A stretch of 64,000 bases of DNA from the NCBI RefSeq assembly GCF_014274465.1, contig NZ_CP060394.1:5394001-5458000 (forward strand). The letters are read 5' to 3'. This stretch comes from Alloacidobacterium dinghuense. GTDB taxonomy: Bacteria; Acidobacteriota; Terriglobia; Terriglobales; Acidobacteriaceae. A model generated the notes under the pieces. That model searched no databases. It saw nothing but the letters and a program-made list of their open reading frames with translations, and was not told the origin of the DNA. The translations under genes and the position numbers were made by a program. Position 1 is the first letter of the stretch. The number at the start of each line of letters is the position of its first letter. This document shows positions 25,447 through 35,327 of this stretch, in pieces.

Positions 25447-26982
25447 CTACAAAATATACCGCGACAAATCCTGATCTTTCACAATCGATGAGACCATCTG
25501 ACGGACATACTCGGGATCGATGATGGCGACCTTCTCGCGGCCATTCGCCGAATCGCGTTCGATAATCGGCAGCGGCGCGGTGGCTCCGTTGTTCTCGGCG
25601 CTGGCGGCGATATCGATCACGTTGCTGTCGCTCTTGGCGGCCTTGGTGAGGTCGGGAGCGAGGAAGCTGATCTCGTCGAGGACGCGTTCCATGATGGTGT
25701 GCAGGCGTCGCGCGCCGATGTTTTCTGTCGTTTCGTTTACGCGAAAGGCGAAGCGGGCGATCTCTTCGAGCGACTCGGGCGTGAATTCGAGCTTGAGGCC
25801 TTCCGTGTCTAACAGGGCAATGTATTGCTTGGTCAGCGAGGACTTCGGCTCTTGTAGGATGCGGATGAAGTCTTCCACGGTCAGCGATTGCAACTCGACG
25901 CGGATAGGAAAGCGGCCCTGCAGTTCCGGGATCAGGTCGCTGGGCTTCGAGACGTGGAAAGCTCCAGCGGCGATGAATAGGATGTGGTCGGTGCGAACCA
26001 TGCCGTAGCGCGTGTTGACGGTGGTGCCTTCGACGATAGGCAGGATGTCGCGCTGCACGCCTTCGCGCGAGACATCGGGTCCGTGGCCGCCTTCGCGTCC
26101 GGCGATCTTGTCGATTTCGTCGAGGAAGACGATGCCGGAGTTTTCGACGCGCTCGACGGCGGTGCGCGTGACCTGATCCATGTCGATGAGGCGCTGCTCT
26201 TCTTCCTGCACGAGGTAATCGAAGGCTTCGCCGACCTTCATTTTGCGCTTCTTGGTGCGCTGGCCAAAGATGTTCGGCAGGACATCCTTGAGGTTGATGT
26301 CCATCTCTTCAACGCCCTGATTCGAGATGATTTCGAAAGACGGTGCGTTGCGTTCGCGCACGTCGATCTCGACCATGCGGTCATCGAGCTTGCCTTCGCG
26401 AAACTGCTGGCGCAGCTTTTCGCGTGTGCGCTGATGCGATTCATTGCTCGGCGCCGGGAAGGTGAGCGTGTTGCCGCCGGGTTCGCTCTGAGGTGCGGTT
26501 GAAGGGGCCGGGGCGGTCGTTGGCGGTGGTAGCAGCAAATCGAGCAATCGCTCTTCTGCGTTTAACTCGGCCTTGTCTTCTACCTCTTCGAGCTTTTCTT
26601 CGCGCACCATGTCGATGGCGATCTCAACCAGATCGCGCACGATGGCTTCCACGTCGCGGCCTACATAGCCAACTTCGGTGAACTTAGAGGCTTCAACCTT
26701 CAGAAATGGCGAGTTGGTGAGCTTCGCGAGGCGGCGTGCGATTTCGGTTTTGCCGACGCCCGTGGGCCCGATCATGATGATGTTCTTGGGCATGATCTCT
26801 TCGGCTATATCGGGCGGAAGCTTCTGGCGGCGCATGCGATTCCGTAACGCAATAGCTACGGCCCGCTTCGCGGCCTTCTGCCCTACGACGTACTTGTCCA
26901 GCTCGGCGACGATTTCGCGCGGGGTCAGATCCTCAAGCGCGAGTTCCTGGTCTTCAGCGGTGCCGGGTAGATAGATGGCCAT
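25447..26982 (-). CDS. hslU: HslU, ATPase subunit of the HslVU protease
   Basis: AAA+ unfoldase that feeds proteins to HslV. Walker A is GPTGVGKT (72-79), the pore loop is GYVGRD (105-110), Walker B is [13 protein letters not shown], and the C-terminus DLSRYIL matches the conserved tail that docks into HslV. The 511 residues exceed the usual ~445; the excess lies mostly in the intermediate domain, where residues about 150-182 form a Pro/Ala/Thr-rich linker ([10 protein letters not shown]), and in a short addition near 455-480. It follows hslV by 31 bases, so the two form an operon. No heat-shock promoter was recognised by eye. Confidence 0.97.
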   Translation of the reverse strand: MAIYLPGTAEDQELALEDLTPREIVAELDKYVVGQKAAKRAVAIALRNRMRRQKLPPDIAEEIMPKNIIMIGPTGVGKTEIARRLAKLTNSPFLKVEASKFTEVGYVGRDVEAIVRDLVEIAIDMVREEKLEEVEDKAELNAEERLLDLLLPPPTTAPAPSTAPQSEPGGNTLTFPAPSNESHQRTREKLRQQFREGKLDDRMVEIDVRERNAPSFEIISNQGVEEMDINLKDVLPNIFGQRTKKRKMKVGEAFDYLVQEEEQRLIDMDQVTRTAVERVENSGIVFLDEIDKIAGREGGHGPDVSREGVQRDILPIVEGTTVNTRYGMVRTDHILFIAAGAFHVSKPSDLIPELQGRFPIRVELQSLTVEDFIRILQEPKSSLTKQYIALLDTEGLKLEFTPESLEEIARFAFRVNETTENIGARRLHTIMERVLDEISFLAPDLTKAAKSDSNVIDIAASAENNGATAPLPIIERDSANGREKVAIIDPEYVRQMVSSIVKDQDLSRYIL

Positions 26983-27013
26983 GTGCCTGCTCCTTCAGGG
27001 CGGGCTACGCGGA

Positions 27014-27625
27014 TTAGGCGTGCAGCTCTTCGATCGTTATCTTGTCGTTGGTGTAGATGCAGATCTGTCCGGCGATCTTCAGCGATTTCTCAGCAATATC
27101 GCGAGCTGACAGGTCGGTGTTCTCATACAGTGCGCGGGCAGAGGCCAGTGCGAATGACCCGCCGCTGCCAATGGCAGCGATGCCTTCGTCGGGCTCGATC
27201 ACATCGCCCGATCCGCTGAGCAGAAACGTCTGGTGCGGGTCGGAGACGATGAGCAGGGCTTCGAGATTGCGCAGCATCTTGTCGGTGCGCCACTCCTTGG
27301 CCAGCTCGACGGCGGAGCGGCCGAGGTTTCCGGCATACTGCTCCAGTTTGGACTCGAAACGGCTGAAGAGCGAGAAAGCATCGGCGGTCGATCCGGCAAA
27401 TCCGGCGAGGATTTTGTCCTGGTAGAGGCGGCGTATCTTCTTCGCCGAGTGCTTGATGACAGACTCGCCGAGCGTGACCTGGCCGTCGGCGGCCATCACC
27501 ACGCTGCCGTTACGACGCACGCAGACGACCGTGGTCGAGCGGATCCTGCGACCAGTAGCGGAGTTCAATTCCAAGGGGGAGATGCCACGGGAAGCCGTGG
27601 CCGAAGGCAACTTTTGATTCGACAT
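27014..27625 (-). CDS. hslV: HslV, peptidase subunit, with long N-terminal leader
   Basis: Threonine peptidase of the HslVU complex, related to the proteasome beta subunit. The catalytic core begins at residues T31-T32 ([11 protein letters not shown]) and contains [15 protein letters not shown] and [12 protein letters not shown]. Most HslV proteins start with Met directly before the catalytic Thr; here the first ATG (27625) leaves about 30 residues ([14 protein letters not shown]...) to be removed, unless a non-ATG start closer to T31 is used. No such codon with a good ribosome site was seen. The gene lies upstream of hslU in the usual order. A much longer open frame upstream is not coding. 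Confidence 0.95.
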   Translation of the reverse strand: MSNQKLPSATASRGISPLELNSATGRRIRSTTVVCVRRNGSVVMAADGQVTLGESVIKHSAKKIRRLYQDKILAGFAGSTADAFSLFSRFESKLEQYAGNLGRSAVELAKEWRTDKMLRNLEALLIVSDPHQTFLLSGSGDVIEPDEGIAAIGSGGSFALASARALYENTDLSARDIAEKSLKIAGQICIYTNDKITIEELHA

Positions 27626-27678
27626 GCTCAGGCTTGAGTATAACGCACCAAAGCCTGAGCATTGACGATCTGCAGCGC

Positions 27679-28203
27679 TTAGACGCCGGCTTGCTTTGCT
27701 GCGAAATCGCCGATTACTGGCAGCTTGAAGTATTCGCCCTTGCTGGCTTTGAGGATGCAGAGCAGCCATACAATGAAAAAGCCGACCGAGATCGCTAGAT
27801 CCACGAGCAGAAAGAGCACATAAATGAACGGGACGAAGTGCAACACAACGTGCATGATTGTGATGGCAATCCACACGGCGATCCAGGCCACGTGCAACGC
27901 AATGCACTGAATCGAATGGAATTTCACCAGCCGCATTCTGTTGTATGGCTCAAGCACCAGGAAAATGATGGCCGGGATGATAGTGATATAAGCAATCGCG
28001 GCAGCGGCATTTTCTGACAGTCCGCCGGCTGCGGGAGATACCGGGGCGGCTGCTGGAGCGGCGTACGAACTGGCGCCCACAGGGGTATAACCTGCCGGGG
28101 CAGCTGCCGGGCCTCCAGCCGGTGCCGCAGCCAGGGAAGCTCCGCAGAAACCGCAAAATGAAGCTTGAGGGGAGATTTCGTTGTGGCACGAAGGGCATTG
28201 CAT
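27679..28203 (-). CDS. Zinc-ribbon membrane protein (DUF4870-like)
   Basis: A 174-residue protein with an N-terminal zinc ribbon (C3, C6, C17, C20: [21 protein letters not shown]), an Ala/Pro/Gly-rich linker (about 22-62) and three or so membrane spans (about 66-90, 100-125, 128-152) that resemble the DUF4870/Tic20-like group: [53 protein letters not shown]. Start has AGGAGAGAATCCT upstream. Function unknown; this domain pairing is common in soil bacteria. It sits upstream of hslV on the same strand with 53 bases between. Confidence 0.8.
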   Translation of the reverse strand: MQCPSCHNEISPQASFCGFCGASLAAAPAGGPAAAPAGYTPVGASSYAAPAAAPVSPAAGGLSENAAAAIAYITIIPAIIFLVLEPYNRMRLVKFHSIQCIALHVAWIAVWIAITIMHVVLHFVPFIYVLFLLVDLAISVGFFIVWLLCILKASKGEYFKLPVIGDFAAKQAGV

Positions 28204-28455
28204 AGGATTCTCTCCTGAGAGGTCTTAGATTTTCTAAGGATGCTGCGGGGAGAACGTCCTCGGAACGCCCACAAGCATACGCCAGCGTGCGCCTAAAAGA
28301 AGACATATTTTTGTATCCGCATCGATAGACACATCCAATAGTGTGGACAGTGGAGAGGCGTTTCAGGCGCTGCATTGGAAAATGTCGCAGGGAAAGTCCG
28401 TTAAGACACAGTGTTGTCCGGGCCGGACTGGGGTATCCTGCTCTTAGACGCGGTT

Positions 28456-28941
28456 ATGAACGGATTTTCTCTTCGAGATCCTCAGGTGGTTGGAACATTG
28501 GCGGCTGCCACCCTGTGCCTGGGCGGTGTGGCTGTCTATTTTGCGCTGCGGAAGCGCCCTACGGCAGAGGAGATTGAGCGCCAGCGTCGCGAATTCCTGG
28601 TGCAAACGGGACGCATCATCGATGGGACGCTTCTCGATATTTCAGAGCTCGATGCAAACGAGGTCGGACGACCCGTCGGTATGCAGCTGATTCTCTATAA
28701 ATATGAGATCGGCGGCGTGGCTTACGAATGTTCGCAGGATGTGACTGCCCTGTGCGACTTGGTGAATCTTCACGAATGCCGGCTCGGTTTTCCCTGCTCC
28801 GTGCGCTACGACACGCACAAGCCTGAGAACAGCATCGTGATTGCTGAGACGTGGAGCGGCCTGCGCGGAACAGCCAGTTCAGCCGCCGCGCGACGGGTGG
28901 TTCCCAATCCGCCTCAGTCCTCGACAGCTCCCCTGGCGTGA
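28456..28941 (+). CDS. Membrane-anchored protein, DUF3592-like, unknown function
   Basis: About 161 residues: one N-terminal span (about 13-32, VVGTLAAATLCLGGVAVYFAL), a charged helix (TAEEIERQRREFLVQTGR) and a beta-rich domain (RIIDGTLLDISEL, LILYKYEIGGVAYECSQDV, FPCSVRYDTHKPENSIV) whose pattern recalls DUF3592 proteins. The tail after residue 135 is low complexity and ends PPQSSTAPLA. ATG 28456 is used because the hydrophobic segment begins soon after; the 15 upstream in-frame residues from 28411 are not typical. Function cannot be named. The CDF transporter follows 62 bases later on the same strand. Confidence 0.7.
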   Translation: MNGFSLRDPQVVGTLAAATLCLGGVAVYFALRKRPTAEEIERQRREFLVQTGRIIDGTLLDISELDANEVGRPVGMQLILYKYEIGGVAYECSQDVTALCDLVNLHECRLGFPCSVRYDTHKPENSIVIAETWSGLRGTASSAAARRVVPNPPQSSTAPLA

Positions 28942-29003
28942 TTTCTGCCATGCCACGCGGCAGTTCGTTGAAGCCTTGATCGTGCGCGGCATACACTAGA
29001 TTT

Positions 29004-29951
29004 ATGCATGTTCACGGAGCGCCTACAGGCAAGATGCAGCGAGTATTGAAACTCTCGCTGATGGCGACCCTCGCCTACGTGGCGCTTACCTTCATCGCTG
29101 GATTGCGGGCTCACTCGCTAGCTCTGATCTCCGAGGCTGGGCACAATGTGTCGGATGCCCTCGCTCTGCTGCTCTCCTTTGTCGCGGTTTACTTCCAGAG
29201 CCGCCCTCCCACTGACGCGAAGACCTTCGGCTATCAGCGCGCCGGCGTGCTGGCGGGATTTGTAAATGCGCTTACGCTGATTGTGATTGCGGTCTTTATC
29301 GCGATCGAGGCGGTCCATCGCCTAAGCGAGCCGGTACATGTACAGCCACGCCTGATGATGATCGTCGCCGCAGCTGGGGTGCTGATGAACGGTGTGATTG
29401 CCGCTCTTTTGTGGCGCGTGAATTCGGATGTGAATATTCGAAGCACGTTTATTCACATGCTGGGGGATACTCTTTCAACGGCTGCTGTGATCGTTGGCGG
29501 TGCGGCGATTCTGTGGACGGGACAATCGTGGATCGATCCGGTGCTTTCTCTGGCGATTGCTGCGTTGATTATCTGGTCCTCGCTGTCCATCGTGCGGGAA
29601 ACGCTGAATATTCTCCTGGAAGGTACGCCGCGCGGTATTTCGCTATCCGATATTCGGGAGACCCTGTGCAGGATTTCCGGCGTCGAGGATGTGCATGATC
29701 TGCACGTCTGGAGTCTCGGATCGCAGACGCACGCTCTGGCCAGCCATGTGACGATTCCTGATATTCCACCTTCAGAAAGCGCCCGGATTCTCGAGCAGAT
29801 CAAGACGACGCTGCATGATCGTTTTCACATTACTCACACGACGATTCAGTTTGAGAATGTGGATTGCGAAGTGGCGCATGGATGCGTGATGACAGTGGAG
29901 GAAGTGCAGATGCATGCGCATGGCCACGGACATCATGGCCATAGTCATTGA
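29004..29951 (+). CDS. CDF-family metal cation exporter (Zn/Cd type)
   Basis: A 315-residue cation diffusion facilitator with six predicted spans. The transport site is formed by H47 and D51 in span II (AGHNVSDALAL) and H151 and D155 in span V (HMLGDTLST), the HD-HD set of zinc/cadmium exporters such as CzcD and ZitB. The cytoplasmic domain (about 220-300) has GVEDVHDLHVWSLG with its metal-binding histidines. The C-terminus is a histidine-rich tail (MHAHGHGHHGHSH), a likely zinc buffer. It should use the proton gradient to export zinc from the cytoplasm. It ends 13 bases from the convergent ligase gene with no terminator between. Confidence 0.95.
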   Translation: MHVHGAPTGKMQRVLKLSLMATLAYVALTFIAGLRAHSLALISEAGHNVSDALALLLSFVAVYFQSRPPTDAKTFGYQRAGVLAGFVNALTLIVIAVFIAIEAVHRLSEPVHVQPRLMMIVAAAGVLMNGVIAALLWRVNSDVNIRSTFIHMLGDTLSTAAVIVGGAAILWTGQSWIDPVLSLAIAALIIWSSLSIVRETLNILLEGTPRGISLSDIRETLCRISGVEDVHDLHVWSLGSQTHALASHVTIPDIPPSESARILEQIKTTLHDRFHITHTTIQFENVDCEVAHGCVMTVEEVQMHAHGHGHHGHSH

Positions 29952-29964
29952 TGCTTACCGTTTC

Positions 29965-31806
29965 TTAGCTGTCTTGTGGTTTATCCGGCTGCGTGTTATA
30001 GATCTCTTCTGCCCGTTCCAGGGTATCGATCTCACTCACTGGCTTGTCTATTCTGATTCGTAGAATGCGGGGGAAACGCAACGCGAAGCCGCTGTCATGG
30101 CGGTCGGAGCGCATGATGTTATTGAAGGCAACTTCAAGAACGATCAGAGGTTCGACCGTACGAAACCCGCCAAAGTCTTCGAGCGTGTGTTCCTTGAAGA
30201 ACGCCGTAAGCTCATCAATTTCGGCATCCGTGAGGCCGGAGTAGGCCTTGCCGATATTCTTCAGTTCATCGCCATCTCGCACCGCGAAGGTATAGTCACT
30301 CAGCACTCCTACTCGGCGACCGTGACCGTATTCCGCGCCGGTGACTACCACATCGAGGGTAGCCAGTTCGCGCTTCAGCTTAAGCCATGCGAGGCCGCGC
30401 CGCCCGGGCTGATAGATGCTGAGTCGCGCTTTCAGCATGACGCCTTCGTTGCCTCGCGCGCGCGCTTCTGTATAGGCGCGGTTAAGCTGTTCAGCACTCC
30501 GTAGTTGCACAGCCGGAGCGAGGATCAGGCGAGGAAAATGATCATTCGTATCATCGACGAAGAGATCCGCCTGCCCCCTCTGAACACAGTTCATCGTCGC
30601 TGTTTCATGGCTTTCAGTGAACTGTTCAAGTGCGCTCCTGCGTTCGCTAAGAGGACGCTCCAGCAGGAGTTCTTCCTTCAAGTAAAGAAGATCGAATGCG
30701 ACGAAAACGACAGGCGTTCGCTCCCGCATCTCTCGTGAGACGCGCTTTCGCCCGAGCCGTTGCTGTAACGAGGTGAAAGGCAGAGCACGTTGATCGGTCG
30801 GGTTCCAGGCAACAATTTCTCCATCAAGGATTGCGGGTTCGGAAATATGCTCAAAGGCTTCGATTAGTTCCGGGAAACTTTCGCCGATGTCTTCCCGATT
30901 CCGGGAGAAAAGCGCTACGCGTCCAGGCTCCCTTGGATCACCGCAGTGGAGTTGAGCGCGTACGCCATCGTACTTGTCTTCCAGTTGCGCTTCGCGGATT
31001 GCTTGTAGCGGGGTCGTATCGACCGCCGTTTCCACTCGCTTCGCCAAGCGCTCTTCCTCAGGAAGAGCTTCTGAGACGCCGCTGCGTTCGGCAGCAATCT
31101 CTTCGGTGAAACGCTCGATGGCCTCTTCGACCGTCGCGACGGGACTGGCGAGCATGAATCCAAGCGCGTGGAAAAGGCGCATATGCGCTTCGTTGAGTGT
31201 GCCGGCAATCGCCATCGCCGTGACTTCCGGCAGACTGCCTGTGAGCATGATGGCCCGCCGAACTTCGGCGGGCTGCGCACTATAGGCAAATGCGATTGCT
31301 TCTTCCACGAGGCTCTGCTTTACGCCAATTCGCATGTCGCCGGACATGAGCTTGATAAGGTATTTGGCTTCGAGAGGCGTGGATTTTTCGAGCAAATCCA
31401 GAAGCCGGGGCTGTTTTCCAGTCGGACCTTTGGCCGCGGCAATGTCTTCAAGGGCCCGTTCGATATCTTTCAGTGTCAGTACCTGAGGGACTTTCTGGCG
31501 ACTTTGGAACAGATCAAATGCAGCCGCCCCCAAGTCACCGTTGCGCCGATAGGCCGCGTACATGGCGGTTTGGTCAGCGCCGGAGAGGTGCGAGACGACC
31601 TTTGACAACAGCGAACCGCCGACGTTGAGCGTGCGGCTATCAATTTCGGTAAATGGCTGCCCGGACAGGAAGAGCGTGGCTCTGGACGCATCTTCAGATG
31701 TCAAGGACTTTAAGTAGTCCGTGATAAGTGAGCGTTTTTCAAGCTTCTTGTTGGTAGTAGAAAGCTGCTCGCACAGTTCCGCGAATCTTTGAAGAGGCGC
31801 GCTCAT
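29965..31806 (-). CDS. ATP-dependent DNA ligase
   Basis: A stand-alone ATP-dependent ligase of about 613 residues with the archaeal/eukaryotic three-part layout: N-terminal DNA-binding helices (about 1-220), adenylation domain with the catalytic lysine K278 in EDKYDGVR, and the OB-fold domain (from about 470, motifs LKLKREL and IVLEVAFNNIMRSDR). Most bacteria replicate with NAD-dependent LigA; this type is an accessory repair ligase. No Ku or LigD polymerase domain accompanies it. ATG 31806 (MSAPLQRFAE) is preferred over the upstream GTG frame to 31845, as the family's first helix begins there, though no clear ribosome site was seen. Divergent from prfA. Confidence 0.93.
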   Translation of the reverse strand: MSAPLQRFAELCEQLSTTNKKLEKRSLITDYLKSLTSEDASRATLFLSGQPFTEIDSRTLNVGGSLLSKVVSHLSGADQTAMYAAYRRNGDLGAAAFDLFQSRQKVPQVLTLKDIERALEDIAAAKGPTGKQPRLLDLLEKSTPLEAKYLIKLMSGDMRIGVKQSLVEEAIAFAYSAQPAEVRRAIMLTGSLPEVTAMAIAGTLNEAHMRLFHALGFMLASPVATVEEAIERFTEEIAAERSGVSEALPEEERLAKRVETAVDTTPLQAIREAQLEDKYDGVRAQLHCGDPREPGRVALFSRNREDIGESFPELIEAFEHISEPAILDGEIVAWNPTDQRALPFTSLQQRLGRKRVSREMRERTPVVFVAFDLLYLKEELLLERPLSERRSALEQFTESHETATMNCVQRGQADLFVDDTNDHFPRLILAPAVQLRSAEQLNRAYTEARARGNEGVMLKARLSIYQPGRRGLAWLKLKRELATLDVVVTGAEYGHGRRVGVLSDYTFAVRDGDELKNIGKAYSGLTDAEIDELTAFFKEHTLEDFGGFRTVEPLIVLEVAFNNIMRSDRHDSGFALRFPRILRIRIDKPVSEIDTLERAEEIYNTQPDKPQDS

Positions 31807-32015
31807 CTCATAGACTATAGATGCTGAAGGCTTTCCCACGCCCACGGCTTAGAAATAGAGCTTTTTCATTGAGAGAAAGAGCGGTAAAATAAGGTAATGC
31901 AGTTCAGTCTCCAGAACGGCGCTCTCCTCTAGCGGCTTCCGCCGCCGATACATTCGTTCGCGTTTTTCTCTTATTGAATCCATGTACAACCGCGCAGAGC
32001 GCACGAGAGATCACC

Positions 32016-33092
32016 ATGTTTGAGCGTCTAGAACAAATCGCAGGTCGTTACGAAGAACTGGGCCAACAACTCGCATTGCCAGAGATCGTTTCGGATCCAC
32101 AGAAGTATCAGAAGATCGCCAAGCAGCACCGTGATCTTGAAGCCGTCGTCGAAAAGTACCGCCAGTATAAGCAGGTCGAAACTGGCATTGCCGATGCCAC
32201 GGCCATGGCGAATGAGGACGACGACGAGATTCGCGCGATGGCTGAGGAAGAACTCGCGCAGCTTGAAGAGCGCCTGCCGAAACTCGAAGAAGAACTCAAG
32301 CTCGCGCTTCTGCCGAAGGACCCGAACGACGAGAAGAACGTTATCCTCGAAATCCGTGCCGGCACCGGCGGCGACGAAGCATCACTCTTTGCCTATGAGA
32401 TCTTCCGCATGTATTCGCGTTTTGCCGAGCAACGTCGCTGGAAAGTCGAAGTGCTTTCAAGCTCTGAGTCGTCTGTCGGCGGATTGAAGGAAGTCATCGC
32501 CATCATCGAGGGCGACAAGGTCTTCTCGCAGATGAAATATGAGAGTGGTGTACATCGTGTACAGCGTGTTCCTGCAACGGAAACGCAAGGGCGCGTGCAT
32601 ACTTCTGCCATAACGGTAGCCGTGCTGCCGGAAGCTGAAGACGTGGACATCAAGATCGAAGCAAAGGATCTCCGAATTGACACCTTCTGCTCCTCAGGGC
32701 CTGGTGGCCAGTCGGTAAATACGACGTACTCTGCCGTCCGCATCACGCACATTCCGACCAACACGGTCGTCAGCTGCCAGGACGAAAAGTCGCAGATCAA
32801 GAACCGCGAAAAAGGCATGCGCGTGCTTCGCGCCCGTCTCTATGAAATTGAGATGGAGAAACAGCAGCAAGCTTTGGCGAAGGAACGCAAGCAGCAGGTC
32901 GGTTCCGGCGATCGCAGCGAGAAGATCCGCACCTACAATTTCCCGCAGAACCGTCTGACCGATCACCGCATCGGATTAACCATCCACCAACTGACCGACA
33001 TGATGGATGGCAGATTGCAACCTGTGATCGATGCCCTGACCTCGTATTTCAATGCAGAACGCTTGAAGGCCGAGACTGCCTCTGCCGTCTAA
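32016..33092 (+). CDS. prfA: Peptide chain release factor 1
   Basis: RF1 reads UAA and UAG stops. The GGQ motif is at residues 230-232 and the tripeptide codon reader PAT at 186-188 ([14 protein letters not shown]), which identifies RF1 rather than RF2. The 358-residue length is normal. ATG 32016 ([15 protein letters not shown]) is chosen on the family N-terminus; a longer frame from 31974 adds 14 unlikely residues. prmC, which methylates the GGQ glutamine, follows 39 bases later. A weak -10 (TAAAAT) lies near 31885 in the divergent spacer with the ligase gene. Confidence 0.98.
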   Translation: MFERLEQIAGRYEELGQQLALPEIVSDPQKYQKIAKQHRDLEAVVEKYRQYKQVETGIADATAMANEDDDEIRAMAEEELAQLEERLPKLEEELKLALLPKDPNDEKNVILEIRAGTGGDEASLFAYEIFRMYSRFAEQRRWKVEVLSSSESSVGGLKEVIAIIEGDKVFSQMKYESGVHRVQRVPATETQGRVHTSAITVAVLPEAEDVDIKIEAKDLRIDTFCSSGPGGQSVNTTYSAVRITHIPTNTVVSCQDEKSQIKNREKGMRVLRARLYEIEMEKQQQALAKERKQQVGSGDRSEKIRTYNFPQNRLTDHRIGLTIHQLTDMMDGRLQPVIDALTSYFNAERLKAETASAV

Positions 33093-33131
33093 GTATCTCG
33101 CGCACGGTGACATGCGCGCCACTTGAAAGCC

Positions 33132-33980
33132 ATGGAATCGACCTCACTTCGTCGGGCCGTCTTGTATGGAGAAGGTCAGCTGGAAGGCATCGTGGCACAA
33201 CCGCGTCGGGATGCTGAGTTGTTGCTTCTCCACGCCATCAAGCGGGACCGCGCGTATCTACTGATGCATCCAGAGACTGAACTGGCCGCGGAGCAGCAGG
33301 CGCAGTATGAGGCGTGGCTGCGTCGTCGCGCTGCACATGAGCCTATACAGTACATTCTCGGCGAGCAGGAGTTTTTCGGGCTTACATTCTGGGTTACCCC
33401 CGATGTTCTGATTCCGCGTCCAGAGACAGAACATTTGGTCGAGGCCGTGCTGGTGCGCACTGCGTTAGATCGACAACACCAGATAGCCGATGTCGGGACA
33501 GGTTCTGGTGCAATTGGCGTTGCCTTGGCACACAATCTACCGCAGGCATTCATTACTGCGCTCGACATCTCAGAATCTGCGCTTGCCCTGGCCCGACGCA
33601 ACGCTGAAACCCATCACGTCAATGAGCGAATGCGGTTTCTGAAGTCCGATTTGTTGAGTGCTGTTGCCAGTGAACGCTTCGACGCGATTGTTTCAAATCC
33701 TCCGTACATTGCGGAGGAAGACCGCGCCACACTGGAGCCGCAGGTCCGCGACTATGAACCGGCTGCAGCACTTTTTGCCGGTCCTTCGGGCATGGATATT
33801 TATGAGCGGCTGATTCCCCAGGCGCACGCCGCGCTCAAGCCTGGCGGCTGGCTGCTGATAGAAATGGGGCTGGGACAGCGAAGAGCTGTCGCGCAGCTTC
33901 TTTCAGGCTGGAAGAGCGTCAGCTTCGTCGATGACCTCCAAGGGATTCCCCGAGTCGCCTGCGCGCAACGGAAGGCATAA
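33132..33980 (+). CDS. prmC: PrmC, methyltransferase of release factor GGQ glutamine
   Basis: SAM-dependent N5-glutamine methyltransferase that modifies RF1 and RF2. The SAM motif is DVGTGSGAIG (about 120-129) and the glutamine-binding NPPY motif is at 189-192. The N-terminal helical domain carries EPIQYILGEQEFFGL, typical of PrmC. 282 residues from ATG 33132; a TTG at 33123 would add three. The pairing prfA-prmC is one of the most conserved operons in bacteria and fixes the substrate. The C-terminus is a few residues shorter than average but the fold is complete. Confidence 0.97.
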   Translation: MESTSLRRAVLYGEGQLEGIVAQPRRDAELLLLHAIKRDRAYLLMHPETELAAEQQAQYEAWLRRRAAHEPIQYILGEQEFFGLTFWVTPDVLIPRPETEHLVEAVLVRTALDRQHQIADVGTGSGAIGVALAHNLPQAFITALDISESALALARRNAETHHVNERMRFLKSDLLSAVASERFDAIVSNPPYIAEEDRATLEPQVRDYEPAAALFAGPSGMDIYERLIPQAHAALKPGGWLLIEMGLGQRRAVAQLLSGWKSVSFVDDLQGIPRVACAQRKA

Positions 33981-33989
33981 ACTGGAAGC

Positions 33990-35246
33990 ATGACCACTGC
34001 CGCAGTTGCTACCGAACAGCTTACTCATGAGCAGAAACTTGATCGCCTTGCCGAGGTGGCCGTGCGCGTCGGGCTCGGCCTGGAGCGCGGGCAGGAACTG
34101 GTGATGACCGCTTCGCTTGATACGGTGCCGTTGGCTCGCCGGATCACGGAACATGCCTATCGCGCCGGTGCTTCGCTGGTTACAACGCTCTTTAGCGACG
34201 ACGAAGCGGCGCTTATGCGCTACAGGCTTGCACCCTACGAAAGCTTCGACCGTGCTCCCGGCTGGCTCTACGACGGCATGGGGGCCGCTTTCAAGAGCGG
34301 AGCAGCGCGTCTGGCGATTGCCGGGGCGAATCCGTCGCTGCTCTCAAATGAAGACCCAGAGAAGGTCGGACGCGCCAACCGGGCTGTGTCGAAGGTCTAT
34401 CGTCCGGCGCTTGAGTTGATCACGCGACACGAGATCAATTGGACGATCGTTGCCAGCGCCACTCCAGCTTGGGCGGCATCGGTGTTTCCCGACGATGCCC
34501 CCGACGTTGCGTTGTCTAAACTGTGGGATGCAATCTTCGCCTCGTCGCGTGTCGATGCCGACGACCCTGTCGCAGCCTGGAAAACCCATGACGCCGGACT
34601 GCACAAGCGCGCCGAGTTTCTGAATAAAAAGCGCTATGCGGCGCTGCAGTATCGTGGGCCAGGAACGGACTTCCGCCTCGGCCTTGCGGACGATCATCTC
34701 TGGCTCGGCGGTGGAACAACCGCAGGCAACGGAGCCTATTGCATTCCTAACATGCCGACGGAGGAAGTATTCACCACTCCTCACAAGGATCGGGCGGACG
34801 GTACAGTGACGGCCACCAAGCCGCTCTCGCATCAAGGCACCATGATCGAAGGCATTCAGGTGCGCTTTGAAGGTGGACGAATTGTTGAAGCTCGCGCTAC
34901 CAAAGGTCAGGAGGTATTGCAGAAGCTGATCGATACCGATGATGGTGCGCGGAGATTGGGTGAAGTGGCGCTGGTGCCGCATTCGTCGCCAATTGCAGCC
35001 AGCGGCCTCCTTTTCTTCAACACGCTCTTCGATGAGAATGCCGCATGCCACATCGCGCTTGGGCAGGCTTATAGCTCATGCTTGATCGATGGCGACAAGC
35101 TGACACCGGTGCAATTGGCAGCGAAAGGAGCAAATGACAGCCTCATCCACGTTGACTGGATGATCGGCTCCGACAAGCTCGATATCGACGGCATTACCAG
35201 TGCAGGAACAGCCGAACCGCTAATGAGAAACGGCGAGTGGGTGTAA
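33990..35246 (+). CDS. M29-family aminopeptidase
   Basis: A 418-residue thermophilic-type metallo-aminopeptidase (AmpS/PepS, family M29). The metal-binding blocks are present: NMPTEEVFTTPH, LGEVALVPHSSPI, NAACHIALGQAY and LIHVDWMIGS, supplying Glu, His and Asp ligands for two metal ions. It should trim N-terminal residues of peptides in the cytoplasm. The start follows prmC by nine bases, so the gene may be read with prfA-prmC. No signal peptide. The assignment is firm, substrate preference is not. Confidence 0.93.
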   Translation: MTTAAVATEQLTHEQKLDRLAEVAVRVGLGLERGQELVMTASLDTVPLARRITEHAYRAGASLVTTLFSDDEAALMRYRLAPYESFDRAPGWLYDGMGAAFKSGAARLAIAGANPSLLSNEDPEKVGRANRAVSKVYRPALELITRHEINWTIVASATPAWAASVFPDDAPDVALSKLWDAIFASSRVDADDPVAAWKTHDAGLHKRAEFLNKKRYAALQYRGPGTDFRLGLADDHLWLGGGTTAGNGAYCIPNMPTEEVFTTPHKDRADGTVTATKPLSHQGTMIEGIQVRFEGGRIVEARATKGQEVLQKLIDTDDGARRLGEVALVPHSSPIAASGLLFFNTLFDENAACHIALGQAYSSCLIDGDKLTPVQLAAKGANDSLIHVDWMIGSDKLDIDGITSAGTAEPLMRNGEWV

Positions 35247-35327
35247 CTCGCTCGCCCTTTTGGTTTCACCAAGGTATCAAGAATTGGCTGACGGCATTCT
35301 GTGCTTTCTTCGCTACAGAGGAAAGCT

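Noticed and set aside
27626-27907. N-terminal 94-residue extension of hslV
   Set aside because: It overlaps the zinc-ribbon membrane gene, has no HslV similarity and lacks a ribosome site.
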